A model generated the notes under the pieces. That model saw only the letters and a list, made by a program, of their open reading frames with translations, was not told the origin of the DNA and searched no databases. Below, piece after piece: positions 1-11,510 of a stretch of 64,000 nt of DNA (its first letter is position 1; each line of letters opens with the position of its first letter). The DNA is from Actinernus sp. WN-2022 (Eukaryota > Cnidaria > Anthozoa > Actiniaria > Actinernidae). The stretch covers positions 33,499,867 to 33,563,866 of the forward strand of contig JAOWCC010001634.1 of NCBI GenBank assembly GCA_030867875.1, given 5' to 3'. The translations under genes were made by a program, and so were the position numbers.

Positions 1-11
1 GGGTGTATTGA

Positions 12-34
12 GGGGGGGGGGGGGGGGGGGGGGG
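12..34. repeat. Uninterrupted 23-base G tract
   Basis: A run of 23 G lies just beyond the 3' end of the Penelope-like coding region. The whole stretch to position 2062 is G-rich and C-poor on the + strand. The tract could be a microsatellite seeded at a retroelement end or an assembly artefact of unreliable length. Confidence 0.9.
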
Positions 35-96
35 TGGGTTTGGGTGGAAAAGGAAGGAAAAATTGAAAAATAAAAAAAATAGTAGGTGGGTTGGTT

Positions 97-2040
97 CTAT
101 GAGGAGAAGTTGGTGTGCACAAGTAGATCCTTGATGTTCTTGTGTCTCTGGTAAGCTGTGACAGGGGGATTGGGGAAGAGTTGGGTGAGGTTGTGGTCTG
201 TGGAGATGATGGGCCAGTGGGAGTGCAGGATCTTTGGGATTGAGAGAGTGTTTCGGTTGTAAGGGATAATAAAAGGGAGTGGTTTGTTGTGGGGTTGTGT
301 TTTTTCAGTGGGCTTGGGATAGAGAAGTTGTATTTGGGAGAGTCGTGTGGCTTTGTCAAAGGACTGGGTGATAAGGGCATTAGGGTATCCTCTTGCGAGG
401 AGTGTTCGTCGTAGTCGGATGAGGTGGGTGTGGAGGTCGTTGTCATCTGTGATAAGTCGTCGGTATCGTAGCGCTTGGCTGTAGATTGTGCCAATCTTAC
501 AGGATAGGGGGTGGTGGGAGGTGAAGTGTAGTAGGAGTGTACTGTCTGTTGGTTTGATGTATAAGGTGGATTTGAGATGGTGGTGGGGGGTTATTTGTAT
601 AGTGGTATCAAGAAAATGTATCTGGAGTTGCGAGTAATCATGTGTGAATTTGATGGTGTGATGGTAGGAGTTGATGTAGTCGAGGAAGGAAAGGAGGGAG
701 GGTTCACCATGTGTCCAGATCATAAAAATGTCGTCTATGTAGCGTAGCCAAATGAGTGGGGTGTGTCCATCGGGGGGGTCTTGTAGGAGTTGGCGCTCCA
801 AGGAGGCCATGAAAAGGTTGGCATAGGAAGGGGCCATGCGGGTCCCCATGGCTGTGCCCTGTATCTGTAGGTAGTGTTTGGTGTCAAAGGAGAAGTAGTT
901 GTGGGAGAGGATGAAGTCCATGAATTGGCGTAATACTGTCAGGGGTGGGCGTTGGTGTGGTGGAATAAGTTAAAGGGCTTTCAGAGAGGCCTCAATACCT
1001 TCGGAGTTGGGTATGTTTGTGTAGAGGGAGGTAACATCGATAGTGACTAGGAAACAGTGTGGGGGGAGGGGGGTGGGTAGGTTAAGTATCATCTGGAGGA
1101 AATGTGTGGTGTCCCTGATGAACGATGGGATACTGGGTACTAGTCGTTGGAGGTAGTGATCCACAAAAATGGAGAGTTTCTCAGTGGGGGAATCACATCC
1201 CGAGATGATGGGGCGTCCAGGGTTGTTGCTTTTGTGGATTTTGGGAAGCATGTAGAAGAGGGGTGTTCTTGGGGGCGAGGTTGGGGTCAGGAACTGGTGT
1301 TTTTTTCTGTCAATGATGTTTTTGTCAAGGAGAGAGTCGAGGTGATTGTTTATGTTCTGTGTAAGTTCTGGTATTGCGTCATGTGCGATGGGGGTGTAGT
1401 GGTTTCTGTTCTGTAGTTGTCGTTGTGCTTCCTCAATGTAGAGGTGTTGAGGCCATAGGACAATGGATCCTCCTTTGTCGGCTGGTTTGATAACAGTGTT
1501 GGGAAGGTGTTTGAGTTCTGTGAGGGCAGTCTTCTGGGGGGGTGTGAGGTTGCAGTGGGGGAGTTTTGTCTCGTTTTCCTGTGATGAAGCAAGGTGTGAC
1601 CAAATTTGCGAAGTGTAGAGGCGTAGGTTGGGGTCGTCAGGGGTGGGTGGGTTCCAGTTGCTGGGTGTGCGGAAAGGGTGTGGGGTGTTGGTATTGTGTC
1701 TAAAATGGTGGCGTAGGTACATTCTCCTTTGGAACTGGGTGTAGGCAAATTTGAGTGTGGTCATGGGTGTTGGGCGGGACTGGGAACGAATTTGAGGCCT
1801 TTCTGGAGTACTTGAGTTTGGGGTGGGGTGGTTTTTGTGTTGGAGCGGGTATTCGCACCCAGACATCAAATAGGGAGGGTGAGGGAGTAGGGATGGGAGA
1901 GGGTGTTTTTGTGTCAGTGTGGGTATTCGCACAGGGAGGGTGGGGGTGAAGGAATAGGGATGAGAGAGAAGGGGTAGATAGGGTAAAATTGTGTCAGTTG
2001 TTGTTTTTGTGTTTAAGTGTCGGTATAGTTTGGATGTCAA
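97..2040 (-). pseudogene. Penelope-like element reverse transcriptase, one in-frame stop, 5' end lost in gap
   Basis: Two open segments lie in the same frame (2040-970 and 921-97). They are separated by a single TAA at 970-972 and 16 codons of uninterrupted homologous sequence. The N-terminal segment has the Penelope signatures IKPADKGG, LPKIHK, PGRPIISG and DVTSLYTNIP. The C-terminal segment has QGTAMGTRMAPSYANLF, the catalytic YIDD box (residues 61-64 of that segment), FLDTTI, and the thumb-like RHKNIKDLLVH. Penelope-like elements usually continue into a GIY-YIG endonuclease. Here a TAG ends the frame just after the thumb and only a proline-rich stretch and a G tract follow, so the endonuclease is absent or lost. 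The upstream end runs towards an assembly gap. It is most likely an inactive copy. The RT assignment is firm; the subclade is not resolved. Confidence 0.9.
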
Positions 2041-2062
2041 GGGGGTGGGGTGAAGGGATGGG

Positions 2063-2162
2063 NNNNNNNNNNNNNNNNNNNNNNNNNNNNNNNNNNNNNN
2101 NNNNNNNNNNNNNNNNNNNNNNNNNNNNNNNNNNNNNNNNNNNNNNNNNNNNNNNNNNNNNN
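2063..2162. other. Assembly gap (100 N)
   Basis: Exactly 100 N, the usual placeholder for a gap of unknown size. Sequence composition changes abruptly across it, from G-rich/C-poor to ordinary AT-rich, so the two sides may not be truly adjacent. Confidence 0.99.
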
Positions 2163-2318
2163 TAAATTCAATCTTTTATAAGAGTAGTACACCAAATCCT
2201 ATCGCTGAGAAATATCTACAATTGGAGATATAATTTTTCAAAGAGGAGCACATCAGAGCCGAGGTTTTACATACATGTAGCCTTTGTTACATCTAGAGCG
2301 GCCACGGCTGACTAATAG

Positions 2319-2472
2319 GCACGTGCATTCAAAAGTCGAGAAATTATCATAATGACCAGGGGGTACAAGGGATCACTAATTTCTGTAAAAATACGTATAG
2401 ATTGTTAGAAACTAGTTGTGCATTGTACCTCCTAGTCATTACGATAATTTGTAAACTTTTGAATGCACGTGC
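2319..2472. repeat. Inverted repeat with 38-bp arms
   Basis: Arms 2319-2356 and 2435-2472 are inverted copies starting GCACGTGCATTCAAAAG with a few mismatches, around a 78-bp loop. This is probably a small MITE or foldback remnant; no coding potential is seen. Confidence 0.7.
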
Positions 2473-2728
2473 ATATTCTGTCAGATTTCGAGGTTTTGCC
2501 ATTTTTCGACTTTTTTACTCTCTCGATACTAGAAATATTCACAACCTTTTTTCTGTTTTCGCTAGTACAATTTTATTTGGCATCAAGACTTTGTAAGCTT
2601 TGTGGAATACTTTTAAGCAGTTTGGATTCTAATCACTTCTATTGACAAAAAGCTACGGTCATTTCAACTTTGATAACGTTAGTAAGGTAAGAAATTCAAA
2701 GACCAATTTTGTTAGTTTTCAAGAAAGA

Positions 2729-3524
2729 AATCATTCGACCAGATTTCGAGTAATGGCTCAAAATGTCAAAACAGTGGGGTTAACTTACGTCACAATTACG
2801 TCAATTGTATGTGTGATCCAGGTCAAGATTTTGACATCAGTTGTATCAATAAATTGTGTACTATTTGTGAGCATTTGAGCAGAATCTGACAAAAATCTTA
2901 AAACTTATGACATTTTGTTTAAATTCGCAAAGTGGCTTCGGAGTTTCAATCGAGACACCTTAAACGTTGCACCGTTTTTTAACGAAATAAAAACTAAAGC
3001 ACTCTCAAAATATCCTACGTTCATTTCTATATTATTAACCCATGGGTAGATGGGTGCAAAAAGTAGTGTGGTCGTACTAATAAAAAAAATCAAAACAAAT
3101 TATTTAGGTTCAACACGGGTATTTTGGATCAGTTCAAAAGCCGAAACTTTCTTGCAATAACGATTCGAATATAATTTAACGTCATTTCTGTATAAAAAGA
3201 TACCCAAAATAACTCATTTTCCTCTCGTGACACATTTTGCCCCGGGATCAGTAAACGCGTCATGTAAACCGGCCTTTAGATTATTGAGCAACTAAAGAAA
3301 GGCGACTGACCGGCTACCGCTTTTGCTATTGAAAATGTGCGGGCCAAAATGGCAGAGTTTCTCGGTTGAACTTGCTACTTCGAAATCATTCGATCAGATT
3401 TCGAGTAATGGCTCAAAATGTCAAAAAAGTGGGGTTAACTTATGTCACAATTACGTTAATTGTATGTGTGATCCAGGTCAAGATTTTGACATTATCAGTT
3501 GTATCAATAAATTGTGTACTATTT
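2729..3524 (+). repeat. Pair of ~140-bp direct repeats
   Basis: 2729-2866 and 3383-3524 are near-identical (both contain GTGGGGTTAACTTA and end near AAATTGTGTACTATTT). They are separated by about 510 bp of AT-rich sequence in which I recognise nothing. The repeat may be the edge of an interspersed element or a local duplication. The second copy leads directly into the LINE fragment that follows. Confidence 0.8.
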
Positions 3525-3534
3525 ATCACAACTG

Positions 3535-5054
3535 TGCCAAGACGAATTGAAGCGTATGTGGAACCTGAGTTCATTGTTATCACTGGTGAAGCAGATACGC
3601 CATAAATCACTGAACTTCAGGTGTCCAGACCTTATACCCTATTGGGTATGGAAGGACTATGCCGACCTACTATCCCCTGTGATAACTAAGGTCTGGAACT
3701 TGTCTTTCAAAACGCACTCCTGGCCTTCCACGTGGAAAAGATCAAACATTAATCCCATCCCTGAGATTGATATACCGCTCGAGAACTCGGACTTTAGGGG
3801 CATTAATGTTACTACAGTGATCGCAAGAGCCTTCGAAAGGGTCGTCTACCGGGCCTTTGTGAGAGACACCCTGGAACAGCACCTATCTGTATCACAGTTT
3901 GCATACAGAATTGGCGGGAACTGCACGGATGCCCTCCTATGTCTACCCCTGACACAAACTCCTTGGGGACCTAGACCACCCTAACTGCGATGCAGTCAGA
4001 CGTTTTGCTATGGACTTTAGTAAAGCCTTTGATTCCATCAAGCATAATTTACTTTCTGCCAAACTAAAACTCCTACCACTGAACCCGTATATAATAAATT
4101 GGTATCTGAGCTTCCTTAGTAACAGGAAACAAAGAGTTGTCTCAAATGGCTTGAATTGCGATTGGATTGATGTTAATAAAGGGACTGTACAAGGGAGCGT
4201 CAATGGCCCCTACCTATTTATTATATTTCTTAATGACCTCTGCTGTAAACCTGGCGTAGATTCCGCTTTAGTCAAATACGCAGACGACTCTACTATAATT
4301 ACAGGTGACTGCGTCAAATATTTTAGAGACTGGTCCAATGATAATGCCATGTCGTGTAACCCATCTAAATGTAAAGAGCTCATATTTCGCAAGAAAGGAC
4401 ATGTTAAACAATATCTCGGAGTTGGAAATATTCCGCAATGCACTGAACTTAAAATCCTAGGTGTTACTTCCCAGCAGGACTGTAAATTCTCTGCTCATGT
4501 AAAAAAGAAACTTACAGAGGCGAACAAATGTCTTTTTATCCTTAGATCCCTAAGAAAAGAAGGATTGAACCAGTCAGAAATCGACCACTTTTTAAAATCT
4601 ATAATAGTACCTAAGATAACTTATGCCCTACCTGTATACTTATTTATCTGTATACTTATCTATCATCCAGTGTTTTCTAGACAGATGTTTTAAGAGAAAA
4701 TACACTACTAGTCACTTACGAATCAGAGAGGTGTGACAGACAGATTTTCAGTAAAGTCCGTAATAATTCTAATCACCCTCTGACTCAGCTTATGCCTAAA
4801 ATTAAACCTTCTTCCAGGAACCTCAGAAAACAATCCTCCCTTTGGCCTAAAATAAACACCTCTCGCTTCAAGAACTCGTTTGTAAATAGATTAATCTTTA
4901 GATATAACTTGGCCCTTTAATTATAGACAATTGTTACATTTATATTTACTATACTTATGACTTATTGTATTACTAATATTTCTTGTATTATTATGACTGT
5001 AAGACTCGGTACGTAATTTATCGGTTGAGAAATAAAGACATTATTATTATTGTT
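3535..5054 (+). mobile_element. Decayed LINE (non-LTR retrotransposon), RT and 3' end
   Basis: The RT domain is readable in pieces. 3535-3980 has the finger region (PDLIPYWVW, FRGINVTTVIARAFERV, SQFAYR). After a frameshift, 4010-4630 has [22 protein letters not shown], the catalytic YADD, and [14 protein letters not shown]. Two further frame changes lead to the C-terminal end ([15 protein letters not shown], then DRQIFSKVRNNSNHPLTQLM and NRLIFRYNLAL with a TAA at about 4918-4920). A short 3' untranslated stretch ends in an (ATT)n tail at 5040-5054, typical of L2/CR1-group LINEs. The endonuclease half is missing, so it is 5'-truncated. The same C-terminal architecture occurs at 48700-50885. 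Confidence 0.88.
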
Positions 5055-5214
5055 ACCGTCAAACACAAAGGACAACAAAGCCTATTATCTTTCTTTTTGT
5101 CTACCAAAGCAACAACTGTCAGGAAAGTTTGATGGAAATATAAAGGATATATATATATATGATATATGTAAGTCTTTTGTAGAGTTTTTTTGTTTCAGTG
5201 TATATATAATGATA

Positions 5215-6122
5215 ATCAGGTTAATTAGTATTCTGTATCAAAATTACTGAATACTAATTAAGCTAATTACCATTATGTATTAATTCATCAACCCCAGCCT
5301 TTCCCTGCTGTCTATTCAAACCCTCCCCGTGCTTTTAGTTACTGATACTGTATGGGGATATACAGAGGTATCCATGTGACTCAATGCTGCGTTTGGATTG
5401 GATAACACCCTTATGAATTACAGAATACTAATGAAGCTAATTACCATTATGTATTAATTCATCAACCCCAGCCTTTCCCTGCTGCCTATTCAAACTCTCC
5501 CCGTGCTTTTAGTTACTGATACTGTATGGGGATATACAGAGGTATCCATGTGACTCAATGCTGCGTTTGGATTGGATAGCACCCTTATTAATTACAGAAT
5601 ACTAATGAAGCTAATTACCATTATGTATTAATTCATCAACCCCAGCCTTTCCCTGCTGTCTATTCAAACCCTCCCCGTGCTTTTAGTTACTGATACTGTA
5701 TGGGGATATACAGAGGTATCCATGTGACTCAATGCTGCGTTTGGATTGGATAACACCCTTATGAATTACAGAATACTAATGAAGCTAATTACCATTATGT
5801 ATTAATTCATCAACCCCAGCCTTTCCCTGCTGTCTATTCAAACCCTCCCCGTGCTTTTAGTTACTGATACTGTATGGGGATATAAAGAGGTATCCATGTG
5901 ACTCGAATGCTGCGTTTGGATTGGATAGCACCCTTATGAATTACAGAATACTAATGAAGCTAATTACCATTATGTATTAATTCATCAACCCCAGCCTTTC
6001 CCTGCTGTCTATTCAAACCCTCCCCGTGCTTTTAGTTACTGATACTGTATGGGGATATACAGAGGTATCCATGTGACTCGAATGCTGCGTTTGGATTGGA
6101 TAGCACCCTTATGAATTATTAA
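5215..6122. repeat. Five-copy 174-bp tandem repeat with palindromic head
   Basis: Copies begin at 5251, 5425, 5599, 5773 and 5948, with periods of 174, 174, 174 and 175 bp. Each runs from ATACTAATGAAGCTAATTACC to TGGATAGCACCCTTATGAATTA. Before copy 1 lies an inverted copy of the unit start (TTAATTAGTATTCTGTA), making a hairpin at 5219-5266. The last copies carry an extra G (ACTCGAATGC). A two-copy version with the same head and tail is at 33976-34365 and a diverged relative at 38500-38830. Microsatellite, palindrome, tandem core and shared right flank together resemble non-autonomous Helentron-type elements, but this is inference. Confidence 0.92.
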
Positions 6123-7218
6123 TGAATTTTACAATTGTCCTTACTTGCTTGTTGAATAATGAAACGTTCATTGGGTTGCATTTTGTGTGCTTAAAGTGCA
6201 AGTAGCACCATAATACTACATTAACTCTTTTTGCACAAAATTCTATTTCTGATATATTTCAGTTGCCTAAATTTTGTTTTCCTCGAGAAGCAGGAGCAGC
6301 AATTAAACTAGAATAAAAGCTACCCGATTGCGGGACTGTTTCATCTTGTGATGTCACAATGGGAACCTACGGGATTTTATCGTAGTAGTTATCTCTTGGG
6401 AGGGAGTTGATTCATCATATGACGTCACAGGATCCGCGAAAAGTAATCAAAATTGAAATGTTACAAAATTTGCAAGAATAATACCTTTTTGTGAGAAACA
6501 AACACAACAGTACGATATATTTTGTTAGCATAATACTTGCATTTTAAACTCGTGTGGTACTGAATTATTGAAATAAGGCAAGTTGTCAAAATGTTGACCT
6601 ATAGGCTTTTTCTCAGTTAAAGGTTTCGCAATAATTAGCAGGTGGGAAATCTTACGAACAGCAGCTTCTTCTCTTTTGTTTCTTTTTTATCAAAATAATA
6701 GGGCTCATACTTCTTTAACAACTATATTGGGGGTCTGGTGTTGTAAGACAAATATATCAGTATGTATGTCACAATGTTTATCGAAACTCGATATTTAATA
6801 ACAGAGTTTGACTACGTTCTCGCTTTCAAGAAATTATGCTATTTTAGTGGGAAATGTCCAATATATATGCAAAATACAATTGATTTGAGCTGAGCCATCC
6901 TTCTCTTAAACATAATTAGGATTTTTTAATTAAATATGTTTTTACTGATAAGATTTTTAGTAGTCATTCTAACATCTGTTCCCGCAGAAAAAGCAACCAT
7001 AGAAATGGCAGAGTATTCCAAAATGTAGTATGGAGATGGTAGTGTTGTCATCAATATACGATTAATTCTGTAGTGAATCGTGTACGTAATTTCCAACTCA
7101 ACTTCACAAATTTATAGTCAGTCTAGGGACGTTATTATGTTAGACAATACTCCATGATCATGATGTAAACTATCATACAACACACTTAGTTGCACTTCGT
7201 TAAAATGCTAATCTCTTA
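6113..7218 (+). repeat. Interspersed/segmental block A, copy 1
   Basis: Noncoding block that recurs, wholly or in part, at 22740-23210, 29150-30560 and 34365-35160. It follows the 174-bp repeat both here and at 34365. Shared landmarks are GTTCATTGGGTTGCATTTTG, TTTCATCTTGTGATGTCAC, GTCACAGGATCCGCG and GGCAGAGTATTCCAAAATG. Copies 3 and 4 are linked to the GPCR genes, so block A is probably flanking DNA of an old duplicated GPCR locus. It ends here where a transposon terminus starts. Confidence 0.8.
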
Positions 7219-7620
7219 GGGCCCGATTACATGGCAAATTTCAGCGATTTCAGCTCGGGCTGGGATTTCAGCCCGGTATGGTGTTGAGATTTCAGCCCGA
7301 CCTCGTGAACAAATCCTCGTAAAAAGGAGTTTAATTGCGATTACATGAAGAAAGTTTCAGCCCGGGCTAATATTTTCAGCCCGATTTGAGCTAACCAACT
7401 CGGTCAAACGGGCTGAAATATCTCTTGTACACGCTTTCACATTCAGCGCGGGCTGTGGCCTGGGCTGAACTGAACTTGGGCATGCGCAGTCATTTTTTTT
7501 TTCGATGAAACAAGATGGCGTCAAACATACAGATGTCAGCTGAAAAGGGAAACAAAAGGGAAAGGTTTCGGTGGGATAAAGATGGCAAAATCGAAAATCG
7601 AATCAAATTGGAAGTAGCAG
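7219..7620 (+). mobile_element. 5' part of a DNA transposon with MYB/SANT-like ORF start
   Basis: Begins with the terminal sequence GGGCCCGATTACATGGCAAA and a cluster of subterminal motifs based on TTTCAGCCCGGGCT in both orientations (7235-7470). An ATG at 7515 starts MASNIQMSAEKGNKRERF then RWDKDGKIEN, after which it diverges from the second copy at 21136-21908. The FRWDKDGKIE start resembles the MYB/trihelix-like accessory proteins of Harbinger-type transposons; that assignment is inference. The right half is absent here. Confidence 0.6.
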
Positions 7621-7689
7621 ATAATTTAGTCAAGCTGAGAATGAGTGAATCTGCCGGGCCTAGCGATAAAAACAGTTTAATAATATTCT

Positions 7690-8345
7690 TTACACTCATC
7701 GAAAAACTAAGAAAGATTTAGATAAGCTAACCTGCCTATATGACCTAGATTTATTTAGCCTCAATACAAACTTAGATAAAAACTTAAATTCCAATGATTA
7801 TCTATTAAACCAATGCATACAAAGTCGATATTTCTCTCCACATAGCTTTGAACAAATGAAGAACAAATTAACAAAAAATGAAGTTGATTGTAGTTTCTCG
7901 ATCTCCATAACAATGTGGTAAGCCTAAATCGTAATTTATAAAATCTTTAAACTCATCTTCTAGAAGAACTTGATTTTCATGTCAACATTATTGGTGTCAC
8001 GGAAGCTAAAATTGCCTATTCAAATGCAGCTGTGTGCTTTTTAAAAATACCAGGTTATGAATTCGAGTACGTCCCAACTCCTCTAGCGTCAGGAGGTGCG
8101 GGAATGTTTATAGATGAAACACTTTAAAACTATCAAATATTAGAAAAAACTTCTATAACGAAGCATTTCAAGCACTGTGGATCGAGATATACTTTTTCAA
8201 AAAAAACATAATTTGCGGAATTGTCTATAGACAGCATAACTCACCAGAGCGCTTTCAGTCATGTTTTGAAGAAACAATTGAAAACTTTGGCTCCTCTGGG
8301 AAATCTGTTGTTATCATGGGTGATTTCAATATATAGATCTTCCTA
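7690..8345 (+). mobile_element. LINE endonuclease-domain remnant
   Basis: Degenerate AP-endonuclease (EEP) domain of a non-LTR retrotransposon, readable across several frames: LDFHVNIIGVTEAKI, GYEFEYVPTP, SGGAGMFID, CGIVYRQHNSPERFQS and VVIMGDFNI. These correspond to the family's TET, GGGV, VYRPP and GDFN motifs. Stops and frameshifts interrupt it. It ends shortly after GDFN, and 8345-8600 holds no further recognisable coding sequence. Confidence 0.75.
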
Positions 8346-8599
8346 AAAGTGAGACGTCTCGTCACAGCCATGATTTCTTATTGTCTCTCCAGAGTTTATC
8401 AGAGTTTGTCAGTTTATCAGATTCACAAAAAAATCATATATTTCTACACGGCTCAGAACAGATTGGCAATGAAGAAAACTATGCTCTAATGTGTAATGTT
8501 CAGTCATTCATATTGAAAACCAAACGATTTAACAACTGATCAGACAATTAACTGATGAAAATAGTAGCAGACCATTGACTTATGATTTACTGTCTTTTG

Positions 8600-10004
8600 T
8601 CTTTTGTTTACGCACTTTGTTAATACACTTTGTTAATATATTTGTTTATATTTGTCATTATAATCACTGTTAATTTAGTTAAATATTAATATTACTATAA
8701 TGCACTCTCCACTACTTATGTAAATAATACAGACATAATCTCCCTCCATGAGATTTGGTCTTGGAGAAAATGTCGAGAAAAAAATAGGTTTAAATTAAAA
8801 AAAAAATTTGTTTTTGTTAGTTGCTTAAGATTTGTAGGTATTGTTTCCCATATTTTAGAGGCAGAGTATTTAAATGTAAATTTTCCTATATTAGTTCTAA
8901 TTTGGGGGCGATAAAAGTTATTGTTAGCTGCATATCTGGTATTATGGCTGTGTACATTTGTTACAGGCATTAAAAAATCATGAAATACGCAGGGGATATT
9001 AGAAGGGTTATTATATAGTTTGTGTGTTAAGGTACACATTTTCAACTTTACAACGTTTTCAAACTTTAGGATATTAAGAAGTTTGTAATAGGGACTAGAG
9101 GATTCTCTGTTACTGGCAAAAAAGATACTTCGGATGCATTTATTTTGTTTAGTACATATTTTTGTTAGATTTGTAGGGTATGCATTTCCCCAGCTCATAG
9201 ATCCATAGTTAAGATAAGGATAAATGAGTGCATAATAGAGCTGATTTAACATTTGCATACTCAGGTATTGCCGAAATTTTTAAAAAAGTGTTTTGCTATT
9301 TTGTTGTTTTAATAATATCCAAATTAATATCCAAACTAATATTCCAAATTTAATTTGACTATATGCCCAAATATTTAATATTTGATTTCCGATCAATATT
9401 TGGAATATCTGATTCGGATATTTTTCATATTGACAGAGAGTTTGTTGATTCTACAATAATTGACAACTTGTTTCAATTCAGTATTCATTACTGTTTCAAG
9501 TTCTTTTGGATCTTTACAAGTGTAAAATATATTAGCATCATCCGCAAATATACGTTAATATAGTTTTGATGTTGAGTTAGGGATATCATTTATGTATAGG
9601 AGGGGCCTAGCGTTGATCCTTGGTGAATTCCACAGACAATATTTAGAGAGGTTGATTCGGCATTTCCAATGTTTACATATTGAGTCCTAAACCAGTCAAG
9701 TGGTTTTCCAAGTATCCAGTACTTATGTAATGTTCTGAATAATATCTAATGTTGTGATTGACAGTATCAAAAGCTTTAGAGAAGTCCAGGAAATGTCCAC
9801 AAGTAATACGATTTTTGTCCATTGATGTTTTAAGATTATCAGTTATTTCTAAGATAGCTTGCTCAGTAGAGTGACCTTTCCTAAAACCAAATTGGTGTTT
9901 AAAGAGTATATTGTATTTTTTTAGAAATGAATTTAATTGATTATACACAATCTTTTCTAATATCTTACTGAAAGGTGATAGTATTGCTATTGGTCTATAG
10001 TTGT
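8600..10004 (-). mobile_element. LINE RT and C-terminal remnant
   Basis: Minus-strand RT in the order 10004 to 8716. NNYRPIAILSPFSKILEK, FGFRKGHSTEQAILEI and FLDFSKAFDTVNH are at 10000-9720. A FADD catalytic box followed by ANIFYTCKDPKELE lies near 9550-9500. The C-terminal part (LNQLYYALIYPYLNYGSMSW, LLNILKFENV, HNTRYAA, KIWETIP) is at 9258-8716. It is the same subfamily as 26261-27691. Frameshifts in the middle inactivate it, and the 5' side is cut by another LINE tail at 10005. 8600-8715 is AT-rich 3' untranslated sequence. Confidence 0.85.
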
Positions 10005-10412
10005 TAAATAATAATAATAACAATGTTCTTATGCCGCATTTAAAAATCACAATGCGCTTACATGATGAAAATTTCCTTCTAGCAAAATGCTAAATAAATG
10101 TAACTACGAATTACTTAATACATTTAGATAAAACTAATTAGTTGTAATGTTAAAATGCTAAAAATACAAAAAATACTAAATATGTGTATACTAACATACA
10201 CTGTACACGGATGGATAAAAAGGCCATGGATAAGAATAATTAGATGTAATAAAAAGTGTTACTACATATATATTTTCTTGAAAAGATAGGTTTATAGAGC
10301 AGTTTTAAAAGTTGATACTGAAGGTGGTAATTTAATGTAGTTCGGCAGAGAGTTCCATAATTTGGAAGCAGCGAGGGAGAAGGCACGTTGTCCATATGCT
10401 ACTGTTCTTAAG
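10005..10412 (-). mobile_element. 3' end of an L2-like LINE
   Basis: On the minus strand this reads as a C-terminal RT tail (RTVAYGQRAFSLAASKLW, NSLPNYIKLPPSVSTFKTAL, with one stop) at 10412-10262. A 3' untranslated region follows, with GTAAGCGCATTG and an (ATT)n tail at 10005-10020. The closing hairpin-plus-microsatellite is the same as at 52383-52450 and like that at 20830-20902. Confidence 0.8.
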
Positions 10413-10423
10413 GAGGGGGTAAG

Positions 10424-11205
10424 ATAAGATAAGATAAGATAACTTTATTTATACACGGTAGGTCCTTCAGGAGTGATAAAAATACAATTATGGAAATGGC
10501 TATATACTGTGGTATCTAAATATACTAATGACTATAGCTGATATAATAATTACTATTACTACTACTACAATATAATAATATGATAACAACTAAAAATAAA
10601 TAAAATTTCCCTGCTTTACAAGGACGCCGTGTCTTTAAGTGCTCACCCCGAAAAATCATGGCAGCGTATTTGAGATTTAAAAGTTGTCAGTGATGACGTC
10701 TGTCTAAGGTCTGATGGCAAGCTATTCCACAGTACCGCCCCACTGTAATTCAAACTCCTTTTGTAAAAGTCGGTGCGGGGAGCGGCACTGCCAGCTTGCC
10801 ATCTGTTTCTCAAGTTGTATGACGCGACATCAGTCCGATTGATAAACCTCGAAGTCAAATATTCAGGAGCTTCATTATGTAACACTTTGTACATTAAAAT
10901 CGATTTACTGACCTTTCGTTGTCGGTCTAGTTTATTCCAGTTAAGTAACTGAAAGAGGTTATCGGCATTAGCGTCATAGCTTGAAAATGTTATTGTGTGC
11001 CGCGCGATTTTGTATTTTTTGTAATTTTCGGGAAAGACCTTAGTTACAGTTGCCCCAAACTACACTACAATAGTCAAAGTGCGGTTGTACTATAATGCTA
11101 AGCGCATTATAAATGGTAAACAGTGTCTCTTGAGGAACAAAATGCCTAACGCGTTTGATGGCACTTATCCCAGAGGCGATTTTTTGGGATATCACGTGAA
11201 CATGA
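10424..11205 (-). mobile_element. CR1-like LINE C-terminal fragment
   Basis: Minus strand: SQKIASGISAIKR and VQPHFDYCSVVWGNCN (11190-11040), then FSSYDANADNLFQLLNWNK, MYKVLHNEAPEYLTSRF and SGAVLWNSLPSDLRQ (10990-10643). It ends in a 3' tail with five repeats of TTATC at 10424-10442. Several frameshifts are present. The same subfamily is found at 58345-59235. 11206-11290 may hold the C-terminal scrap of a different LINE (PYLSTLLEEYRPTYNLRSSS). Confidence 0.85.
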
Positions 11206-11510
11206 TTTAAGGAGGGAGTGACTGGACGAGCGTAGATTGTAAGTAGGTCGGTATTCTTCTAGGAGGGTAGACAAATATGGTGAATGATCTTGTAAGTTGT
11301 AAGGAGAATTTTAAAGCCTATACACCCCATTCCAATATGGCGGATGCACGGCCGGGGCGTTGGGGCGGGACACCGAAACGATGGTAGTTAGGCGGAAGTC
11401 GATGTCAAGAAGGTCATGAGGCGGGAATTTCGCGCGAGTTTTGAAGCGAGTTTGTTTTTCGAGAGAGTAATTGGAATAAGTATATTTTTTCCCCCGAGAG
11501 TTAGAAAATA

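Noticed and set aside
1147..1949. Plus-strand frames antisense to the Penelope RT
   Set aside because: Shadows created by the G-rich, stop-poor strand opposite a genuine RT coding frame.
5251..6122. CRISPR-like regular repeats
   Set aside because: Whole 174-bp units are repeated without unique spacers and the DNA is animal nuclear; this is a satellite-like tandem repeat.
9363..9563. A 66-codon plus-strand protein
   Set aside because: It is antisense to the FADD-containing part of the minus-strand LINE RT.
7690..10004. A single LINE with a twin-priming inversion (endonuclease on +, RT on -)
   Set aside because: In twin priming the inverted 5' piece should lie beyond the RT's 5' side (right of 10004), but the endonuclease piece lies on the 3' side. 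Two separate insertions are simpler.
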